From Ascaris suum (Eukaryota > Nematoda > Chromadorea > Rhabditida > Ascarididae): DNA of 64,000 nt. Where the stretch lies: positions 3,272,501-3,336,500 of the forward strand of contig CM024182.1 of the NCBI GenBank assembly GCA_013433145.1, read 5' to 3'. Of this stretch, positions 55,718 to 64,000 are shown one piece after another. Below the pieces are notes generated by a model, which saw only the letters and a list, made by a program, of their open reading frames with translations, searched no databases and was not told the origin of the DNA. Both the position numbers and the translations under genes were made by a program. Each line of letters opens with the position of its first letter. Positions within the stretch are counted from its first letter, which is position 1.

Positions 55718-58700
55718 TCAATCGTTAAGGGACTCTTCCTGCGGATCACTTTGTCTAATCTTCAATGCTTCTTTCGCATCGTTACTGTCATCCTCTTTTT
55801 GCGTTTCTTCGGTCTCTTCCGGGAATTGTTCTCTCATTTTCTGAAATACATAACGCCATTTCAAATACTTTTGAATGAATTTAGGTTGAACTGTTGCAAA
55901 AGTTATAAAAGCAGTTTTTCATCGATTTCTAGCGAGTAGTGCCCAACAATATCACCGAAATCATCCGTTCCACAAACTATTTGCGAAATCATAACTAGCG
56001 CGGAAAGTTTATCAGAAAAGAACAAAGAAAGAACGAATTGCGGCAATCGATGCGAACACATTAAAGGTGTTAACCTTGACTACTCGGTTTCTGCTTGAAT
56101 ACATCTTCGAAATTCATTCGATTGCTGCTGAAATGTGGTTTCCACCGAGCACCCCGAATTCTGATGGCAACAGAGCTTTTTTGTCCCGTTACTGACCAAA
56201 AGAAATTTCGGTAAAACACTATCACCACTGCAGCAGGTTATGCATTTTATCGTACAGGCCATGCCGACATCCATCGAAATCACCTTTGTGCAGACGTGCG
56301 AATGTTGCGGTGGTGTTGCGCGCGGCATGTGCTTATTTATGGTACACGGGATTGACGTTGCATCCCAGAGAAATGTTCGAACCAGAAGCTGCCCAATTGC
56401 AAAAGTCAGGAACATTAAATTAGAGTTGGTCCCCGAAAGAAATCCGACCGAACGCTTCTAAATACAGAGCACTTTAGAGAAATTCTTACGGGGATCACTT
56501 CGCACTGCTATTCGAGTACATTGGAAAATCTTGTTAAACTTGCTTTTGAATAGGTTCTTGTTAAACGGGTACATTGAAAATTTAAAATTTTGCTGTAAAT
56601 TACCAAGTTGGTGCCATACCAAAGTATGGCACCAACTTGGTAATTTACAGCAAAATCAATTGCGGGGAGCCAATTTCTCTGATATGAAATCGAAAAAACA
56701 CCTACTTTGGTATATGTGTCCAACTGTCTTTGGAGCTCAAATGTCTCCTCATCGGATCTTCGAGAGACTTGTTCACTAATCGATTCCAGTGAAGCACGTC
56801 GAGCTGCTTGAATTGTTGGGAGTCCTTCATATGCTTGTAGCTTTCTGATCCTCTGAAAGATTACATGTCACTAAACCTAGACTGTGCCAAAGAAGCAGTT
56901 ATCGGCGACTGCGATAGTCACTCGCGGATTAGTCTCTTGCTGAAAACTCACCCATTGGGGACATTAATACTTTCTCAGAAACACCTCAATTGCATAAAAA
57001 AGTTAAATTCATCATATCCAGCGTTGTATTTCTGGGAACCTTCTTTTCTAATTTTTCTTCCTCTTATTTGGGAGGTTATACAAAAAAAGGACGCATGCCG
57101 CTAATATACCGCACTCGCTACAGTCCAAGCATAGCGTGTCGCCCACTCCACTCTGTAGCCTCTCTTTTTCAACGCCCCACGTCGTCTTAGGCTTTCATTT
57201 TGATCACTCAGAAAGACTGGGTTCTCTCGCGGTATGACATTCAAGTAAATTAGACACTTCCTCCCCGCCTCTCTGATTATTACCGAGAAAATCTCACTAA
57301 CGCCTCTACAACGTCCTTTCCACTTCCTATTTTCATCGAACATGTTTTTCTTCGTTTCTGCCCGCTTTGGCAAGAACGAGTGGAACTGTGCACCGAAACT
57401 GGTCTCTATAGGATGCAGTGACTTCCCAACGGTATCAGCAAAAGGATGTGTCGCTCTCACTGCCACGTTACCTTTTCAACTGTGAGATCCCTATTCCATG
57501 CGCTTTTATCACTCTTTGTCTTTTTGAGGCTTTGATTACGGACGCTTGGAAAACACTGGAACAGTCTGCAGGCATCCTTGAATGAACACCTCCTTCCCGC
57601 TTACTTGATTATTGTCGAGAAAATTTCGTTTCACTAATAGCTCTACAACGCCGCTTCCACTTGTTACGTTTATAGCCGTTCTTTCCTTTGTTTGCGCCCA
57701 TTTTAGCAAAACACCGCTGGAGATGTTCCGTTTCCTGTCATCTTTGAATGGATTTAACCCAAAAATAGTGAAGGCATACCCTTATTTACAAACATTTCGG
57801 GATTAAAAACTTTAGATGTGCGACAGAAAAAAAGTTTCAAGTAATGCAGAGATTGTCACCTGCAAAGTGAACATGCGAAGTGCTAGAATGCAACTTGCTA
57901 GATATGAATAGAGGAGCAGTAGCAAGCAGAGCGACAAAGTTAGTGAGAGCATATCAAATCCTATTGTCGCTCTTTTTATGCCTTATACACTGTTGTGTAG
58001 CCTTCCATGTGCTATTTTTACACAAGGAAAACTGCAAGGACGTGTGAAGCAATCTTTTTTTTGTTTCGCTTGAATGGGACGACTAGATGATTGTGGTCGA
58101 GGAATTTGCAAAAGAAATGCAGGCATTGACAAGCACTACAAATAACCCATAGACAACATAAATGAGATTCATGACGCTCAGCGAAGTAGGTGACGCTTCA
58201 AATGGAAATTTAGATCGCCATTAGCTCATACACTTTCTGGCAACTGCTCGAGGTAAGCAGAAGTATAGCGCAGGCACTTAAATGAATGCTGGAAGCTTCC
58301 TCACTTCCAAAGAGACACCACTTCCAAGCAATCTTTTGAAACAGGCTATTTTTATAAGTAGGTGAACACTTGCTGAACGAACAGATATCGCAAAAGGGCG
58401 TTAATGCAGACAGCAAGGTGAAAAACATACCTCTGAGATAACGCTTTCGGAATTTGATGTTGTGGGAACTCTATCAATTGAGACAGAACTGCCGTGTTGT
58501 ATTAATTCCTCTTTTGGAGATTTCGGCCGCTTCTTTGTACGAATCCGCAAGAAACAAACAATGATGACCGTGATAATTACAGATGATAATGATAATAGAG
58601 CAACGGCAGTAACGGCATAAATGAGATGCCAATTTACTGCTCTTGATGGTTCCATTGATCCTTTCGGCGATTCCTTCGGTGTTACGATCGCTAAAAATTA

Positions 58701-59314
58701 TAACCATAGTAATGATACCTTTAAATCATCTTTCTGCATAACGTTCATTTCCAGGAACGTTATACACGAACTGTTGCGATTTATTACAGCAAATCAGGTT
58801 CTTGGGATAATCTCTTTGTATCATTGAAGAGAAAATGTGCTCGTCAAGAGAGAAGTTCGCTCCTGTAATCATAGAAAAATGAAGGCTGAGAGTACAATGA
58901 CCATACCTGTGAGCAATATTCTAGGATGTGACAGCAGTCCACTACATATACTCTATCGAACAATCGATCCACCTCCGACACAATCCAAGTAAAATGCGTT
59001 TGGAAAGTTTGAAGGCCATCACAGCAATCTGATCCGAATTCTCGGAATCTCCCACCGAGATGACGGAGTTCCGGAAAGCGAGGCCCTGAGTGGGCGAAAA
59101 GCCTCCGCGGGGGCATGATTCGTCATTTCACAAGGCTGAGACCCTCTTGAACGCTGGTCCCTTCCCAAATACTTTCAAACCGCATTGCGGCGAGGGCATT
59201 TGTACCACTCTGAATAATTTAATAGCTCAGAGTTTCGCACCAGGACATTCGCGTAATCAACTTCTGCCCTTTCTGCACATAACAATCCCACCGGAAAAAA
59301 TTGAAGGCATAGTG
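55718..59314 (-). CDS. Single-pass membrane protein, paralogue of the 25.6-30.3 kb gene (5' incomplete)
   Basis: Exons in transcript order: 59314-59181, 59085-58952, 58885-58743, 58690-58431, 56852-56706, 55840-55718 (stop); phases chain. The outside part reads VDYANVLVRNSELLNYSEWY, SVISVGDSENSDQIAVMAFK and LHFSMITGANFSLDEHIF. Exon 58690-58431 has a membrane span (IYAVTAVALLSLSSVIITVI) then CFLRIRTKKRPK. The tail exons read AARRASLESISEQVSRRSDE and KMREQFPEETEETQKEDDSN, clearly related to ARRQASYTSIKDELTKRADL and KMRVQFPELTERTQKE of the plus-strand gene. The two last tail exons have the same borders and phase in both genes. The outside part fits a divergent paraoxonase-like propeller end, by eye only. 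The first exon listed is hydrophobic at its start; whether it holds a signal peptide or continues from upstream exons is unresolved. Confidence 0.62.
56080..56459 (-). other. Cys-rich open frame inside an intron
   Basis: A minus-strand frame after TATTTAG runs to a TAG, with a hydrophobic start (LMFLTFAIGQLLVRTF) and about ten Cys including TIKCITCC and KKLCCHQNSGCS. It sits in the intron between the two tail exons of the minus-strand membrane gene (56706 to 55840). It could be a nested small secreted protein or a chance frame; the plus strand also has an open Cys-containing frame here. Confidence 0.2.
56587..56656. repeat. Perfect 33 bp inverted repeat with 4-base loop
   Basis: The left arm 56587-56619 begins ATTTTGCTGTAAATTACCAA and the right arm 56624-56656 is its exact reverse complement, separated by CAAA. 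The structure is intronic in the minus-strand membrane gene. Perfect pairing over 33 bp would make a strong RNA or DNA hairpin. Confidence 0.95.
57225..57730. repeat. Two diverged direct copies of a 165 bp unit
   Basis: 57240-57395 and 57575-57728 share, in the same order, ACTTCCTCCCCGC/ACCTCCTTCCCGC, TGATTATTACCGAGAAAAT/TGATTATTGTCGAGAAAAT, CTCTACAACG, CTTCC and a TTTGC/TTGG-type end. They lie in the long intron between 58430 and 56853 of the minus-strand gene. It could be a tandem duplication or two pieces of a dispersed family. Confidence 0.5.
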
Positions 59315-60481
59315 CTGTAAAACAAGCGGATCAGGCAACTCATCATTCAGCTCTCATGTGAACTGCGTGGGACATGTTCATTCCCGAAAGCCTTCCGCCA
59401 ACATAAGCGCTTCTTCTGCGTCGAATTTCATAGTATCTCTTCTGCCTCAGGAACAACAAGATAGTGCAGGTACAACAACTCGCTCTAATAGACTTTTCAC
59501 ACATTTCTTTCAATTTTTTTGCATTTTGTATCGACTGTTAGCTGAAAAGAATTTTTACCCGTTGCATCTAAGAATCCAAAATATTTCTACCTGCAAAGCA
59601 CGCACCATTTATAAAATAGGAGGGCGCTATCGAAAAAAAAAAAACTAACGTTCTTCCGTCGTGTTTTGTAAAGAGACATTCATGTCGAAGCGTACACCCC
59701 ACGAAGGGAGAGACACCCCAACATCGACCAGTTCGTAAGACTGCAAAAGTATAGCTGGAACAGTAATTAAGAACTGCTGATAACTGTTTTTCGTTGCGTT
59801 CTTATTTAGTACTTCGTGTGTTTCTTATTTTAAAGCTGTCGCACGAGTAGAGCGTGTGAGGAAGAGGAGAGGAGAGAGGAGGGAAAGAGGGATGGTGGGA
59901 AGAAAAACTGAATTCGATGGCATCGCATGGAAGACGCAAGCAGTGAAAAGGATTGGAATAGTTGAGAAAGCATTTTCCGAGTTTCTTTCAGCTTTTGCGG
60001 CCACAAAACCTTCAAGAAAGATTCCACTCCCTCAGTATTTTCCCAAATATTTGAAAGAATATTTAGATTTAGTTCCACTTCGACACATACACCGTGTACG
60101 CGAGCCGCATTTGATTTCAACAAAGAATATAATGGTCTACTCTGCATGGTGGGAACCTTCCAAAGATATCGAGCACTTCCAAAAATTCTACACTTGAGAT
60201 TCTTTATACAATGCCAGCTTCGACTTCCCTTATCGACCTCACAATTCCTTATAGGGATTGCGTGTCTATGCCTCGGATGAAATCTATTCTCCACTCGCGT
60301 ACCCGCATAAATTTTTGTCAACGCATCATCGCCTCACTTTGTTGCACAACTTTAAAACGTTACAAATCGCTCAGTGCAGAGTGCGAACCTCACGATTGCA
60401 TAACAAAAGTGATCCATTGGTGCCACCAACATACAACAATGAAATATTGAACATTAATCAAGAGTAAATCGAAATATATAC
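59315..60481. other. Ambiguous region, open frames on both strands
   Basis: 59830-60321 is open on the minus strand, while the plus strand is open over 59856-60197 and 60258-60467. No set of splice sites links any of these convincingly. Missing exons between 60482 and 59314 of the minus gene should be here, for example the stretch VEFLEVLDIFGRFPPCR (about 60200-60150, minus). Confidence 0.35.
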
Positions 60482-60670
60482 CATGGCGTGTGGGGCTGAT
60501 TCTGCCACTATATACTTTATGTTTTCCGGAAATCGAACAGCATCTTCTATAGCTTTTCGCACAGTCTGCGTGCAAATATTGGTGCCAGTTCGCACCCAAA
60601 TGGTTTCTCGCTCCCTTATGTAGAACACTTGCTTCGGAAAACAGAAAAGCGCCTTGACGACGATGTCTGG
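60482..60670 (-). CDS. Coding exon, possible propeller blade of the neighbouring membrane gene
   Basis: After GATTTTTAG the frame has no stop for 63 codons to an ATG|GTATAT donor: PDIVVKALFCFPKQVFYIRE, then TQTVRKAIEDAVRFPENIKY and IVAESAPHAM. The segment AIEDAVRFPENIKYIVAES has the order seen in paraoxonase-type propellers (hydrophobic strand, Pro-x-x-x-K-Y-I/V-x-x-A-E). It leaves in phase 0, whereas the exon at 59314 enters in phase 1, so at least one exon lies between; candidates near 60.2 and 59.4 kb were seen but not fixed. It may instead belong to a separate gene. Confidence 0.55.
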
Positions 60671-63600
60671 CTAAAAATCGAAAATATTTTGGCAAAAATA
60701 CTTCATTATTTGATTGGAAAGATCAGAGTAACTTAGCGAGGAGGATATCAAAATATTAATAAAGTATCGACAATGTCCACATAACGCTCATGCTTATGCC
60801 TAAGAACCTCTAGAGCACCGTAGTCGACAATATCCTAAAAGCACATCCGGCGCAAACTTGAACATTAGGAAAGCAAGCTGCTCTCATCAGACTAGGTTAA
60901 TCACATATGAGATACAAATGATTTATGGCCAAAGCCACTGAAAAACTATGTGGAATCAAAGGAGGAAATGAAATTGAAGACCTTGAGCAACATGAAAAAG
61001 CAGGCTTAACCTTGCAAATTCCCATTTCAAAAGACAGCATGTGAAATCGAGCTATCTACTGGATCACAGGGAATCTTAATTTTCTGCAAATAGCCCGGCA
61101 CGCGACCTTTGAAACTTTTCAAATGTACAGCAATCTGTTCTCTTTCAAATGTACATCCAGATCCCACGACACTTTCGGGCTTGGCGGTGTAAGCTCATGA
61201 CGACTTATTCATTCTGCACTGACCACTCCTGACACACTACCAAATCCTGGAGGCATTCGCTGTCCACCCCACTTCGCTTCCTTGAGTTTTTCCAATCAGC
61301 ATATAATAAAAGTGTGACTCACTTTATTGGCGTAGGTGATGAGGAGATAAACTGCTAAAGTAGACTTGAAACAGAAGAAAAGCGGAAACAACCGCATACC
61401 AAAGTGGATTATGAAACATATTTGAAAGACTCGAAATATATAACTTCGAAACTCGACATCCACAGAATAATTCCGCGCATATGCAGATGAATGCAAAATG
61501 CAGCGTGAATGAAAATGATGCAATGCTTTGAACGGTTCTTCTTTCGTGAAAATAAGAAGGAAGTGGAAGAGGAAAGAACAGAAGACCGAAAGCGGTAATT
61601 GCTCGAAACTTACATAGAATTGATGGTAGAGCTACCTGTGTTTCAACCAAAATCGACAGGAAATGAGCACAGAAATCTTTCGCCTGTTCATTTTGACATT
61701 GAGGGAGTGCGATGGCGGGGAGGGGATGGCCATTTCAAACTTATTAGTTTGTATGTAGACTGTCTTCGGTTTATTAACTCCCTGCATCGATGACCGATTT
61801 GTTTCGGACAACGTGGTGTATGCGTACTCATAGTGCGTCAAAGAAAGAAAATAGAAACAATACGGAAAAATTCTTGCTGCTGATATACGACTGATATTGG
61901 GCAAATTTGTAGATGTGATGTTTAGATACTGAAGGATAATGTTGGGAGCAAGTGAACTCTTAAGATACGCTGAGAGCAGAAAAGCTGCTATTTATATTTG
62001 CTTTCTAATAACATTCTATCTGTCCGAATGTTCTTACAAGTTGTTTCAGTCTGCCCAAGTGTCTGGTTTTTTTTCAACTTCCGCTGGCGAATGGTTTTCA
62101 CACAATAATAAAAAAAGACCTTCTTCTTTCAGTCATGCTCTATGCAATAAGAGCAAGCTTTATTGGCCAATCCATTGAATGTACTCGATCTTTAGATTCA
62201 TATTTAAACGATGAACAAGATACTCCAAAAAATTCAAAGCTTCAATGTTCGTCTGCAAATCTGTGCGACTATTTCAAATATGAGAAAATTGCAGAATAAT
62301 ACTACGATTGGGTTCAAAAAAAAGATTGTGAAAGAAATTTATGGGTAAAGAAAAATGGGAAAATAAAGATGCTTTCATGTTTTTGAGAAAAGCTCCAAAA
62401 ATGATTTACGGGTAAATGGCGGAATGATAAAGTAGTGCAATTTCATTGGACTCATCAATTAAAGTATAAAACTGGACTCATCTGATCGGGCAAACAATAA
62501 AATTACTTGCCCAATTGCCATACCCACCACTACACTTGAGTTTTTGAATAAGATGGGTTGTTATCTCCTCCCTTCCCATCCCCCCCCCCCCCGCCCTCCA
62601 AAAAAAGAGATGGTTCCGTTGCGTTCACTTTTTGCGCGCATCGTTCACTCGATCCAGCACACTCTGGTTGCAAAATTCGCTCACGACGTACGTTCGTTTT
62701 TGTTCGTACGCCGTAAAATCATACAATGGACCTGTTATGATGTCATACTGGAAGCATTCAGCATTTCAGCCCACTAACGCGGAGACAGGTCTCGCGAGTA
62801 TGAGGGGCTCGATGTGCTGGCTGGAGTTTATGCATCAAAAGTCCCGTAGCTGGTGCATCTGTTTGTTTGTAGGTGTGTCTGTGAGCAGATAGTTTACAGG
62901 CTGATTGGAATCCACTTGACTTATGGCTGCCTTACTATCAGATCAAAGAAATTTGACGATTGAGTTAGTCGGGGGATGAGGGTGAAGGCGGGGAGGGATG
63001 GCAGATCGACCATTAAACTACTAGGCCAACCTAGAAACATGAAAGAAAAGTTTTTGAACATCTATTCGCAGGCTGAGGCAAAAATCTGTCATGTTTGGTG
63101 TTCCATGATGATATATCGTAAAACTCCATATATAGGACCACTCTATGGTTTCCATATTTTAAGGAGTAGCGAGAAGGGTGTTTAGCAATGAAGAAAGCGC
63201 CTACTGATGTAGTAGGTAATTTGTAATAGGTAATTTCGTAATAGTTAGTTTAAGTAACAGATAATTCCAAGATGTACTCAAAAACTCATTAGGAGTACTT
63301 TCATATAAATACAATAAAAAACTGCTTAAATAGTAAACAGTTTTATAAAACAACACTACAACAAATATTAAAAAAAAATATTGCACAACCAATTAACATC
63401 GAAGATAGACAGAAATATAGCAATATAATCGGTTACGCCTTTATTGAATTGACAGTAAACCAAAAATAGAATTTATAGTCGATGCTATTTTTTATGCTTA
63501 AGTCACTCGACATATAAATGCCTCAGAGTATATTTAACTTGAGGTAGATGCTATTGAGGATATCGTTTTATTAGCAGGAAAATTTCCTCGCAAAAGTATC

Positions 63601-63833
63601 AATTTTTTGAGACATTTCTTTAGATAATAATAATAAAAGCATTCTTATATTTAAATAATACAAATCAATAAGAATCTTATCATGGCGATCATTGAAAAAA
63701 TTTAACGATTGCGTTAGTTTATCCTATCAACTATGACGTTTTCACATCAAAATTCTTCGTTCATATATGCTTAATTCAAAAATATTGAACTCTTTGAAGA
63801 TGGTAGTAATCAAATATAGTCCTTATTAACTGC
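60671..63833. other. No gene recognised
   Basis: Mixed AT-rich DNA with small overlapping frames on both strands and none with good splice borders. A run of about 14 C lies at 62579-62592. More 5' exons of the minus-strand membrane gene could be here. Confidence 0.35.
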
Positions 63834-64000
63834 TTAATTACTAGTATGATTTAATTGCCAATGGAAGTCATGTTGAGATGGTCCCATTGTGATTTCACAT
63901 CCATCGCAAACGCATCCATGTCCTTCATGAGGCGAATTTAGCGTGGCGATTTGTACACGATCGGCGATTGTTCCCTTCCGCTTTTTATTACATTGAATCG
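63834..64000 (-). CDS. Possible 3' end of a gene running off the window
   Basis: On the minus strand a frame is open from the window edge to a stop at 63834-63836: KKRKGTIADRVQIATLNSPH, then CVCDGCEITM and FHWQLN. An alternative minus frame reads MKDMDAFAMDVKSQWDHLNM and stops at 63851. Both look protein-like; at most one is real. The family is not recognised. Confidence 0.25.
   Translation of the reverse strand, partial: IQCNKKRKGTIADRVQIATLNSPHEGHGCVCDGCEITMGPSQHDFHWQLNHTSN

Noticed and set aside
57101..57466. 121-codon minus frame
   Set aside because: Coincides with one unit of the duplicated intronic repeat; the other unit is interrupted in the same frame.
58844..59116. Minus-strand frame reading a Cys-containing sequence up to CACAG|GTATGG
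   Set aside because: Its donor is good, but the next exon would be phase-incompatible; the overlapping frame from 59085 to 58952 chains correctly and matches the paralogue better.
59090..59320. Plus-strand 76-codon frame
   Set aside because: Overlaps minus exons supported by splice sites and by the paralogue; no acceptor or domain on the plus strand.

Overview
This is a 64 kb piece of a eukaryotic nuclear genome, most likely from a nematode and perhaps a clade V (strongylid-like) parasite. The basis is AT-rich DNA, multi-exon genes with introns from about 50 bp to several kb, many TTTCAG-type 3' splice sites, long (TA)n tracts and a Mutator-like element of a kind found in nematodes. The species assignment is inference. 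No rRNA, tRNA, CRISPR, operon promoter or ribosome-binding site was recognised, and bacterial-style features do not apply. Exons were found by reading splice sites and checking that intron phases chain together.

Layout. 1-5.3 kb, plus strand: scattered coding exons, ending in two exons of a COA3-like mitochondrial cytochrome c oxidase assembly factor. 5.3-13 kb: no gene recognised, repeat-like blocks and a 174 bp (TA)n tract. 13.08-22.73 kb, plus: a complete 13-exon secreted matrix metalloproteinase of 552 residues with signal peptide, cysteine-switch propeptide, HExxH catalytic domain, Ser/Gly-rich hinge and hemopexin domain. 25.6-30.3 kb, plus: the 3' five exons of a single-pass membrane protein whose outside part resembles the last blades of a paraoxonase-like propeller. 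33.1-48.4 kb, minus: an 11-exon gene for an acidic 316-residue protein of no recognised family. 49.5-54.05 kb, plus: a Mutator-like (MULE) transposase gene joined to an OTU cysteine-protease-like segment, followed head-to-tail by a decayed second copy (54.04-54.70 kb, OTU relic near 55.4 kb). 55.7-59.3 kb, and possibly up to 60.67 kb, minus: a second membrane protein that is a diverged paralogue of the 25.6-30.3 kb gene, with the same C-terminal exon layout. 60.7-64 kb: nothing certain except a possible partial exon at the right edge.

Most notable: (i) the inverted pair of paralogous membrane proteins with a conserved cytoplasmic tail carrying an Arg-Arg-x-Ser motif; (ii) the MULE-OTU fusion with signs of decay of the OTU part; (iii) a perfect 33 bp hairpin inside an intron; (iv) the novel acidic protein. 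The genes are not an operon and show no shared pathway. All functional statements rest on motifs and remembered family patterns, since no database search was possible.
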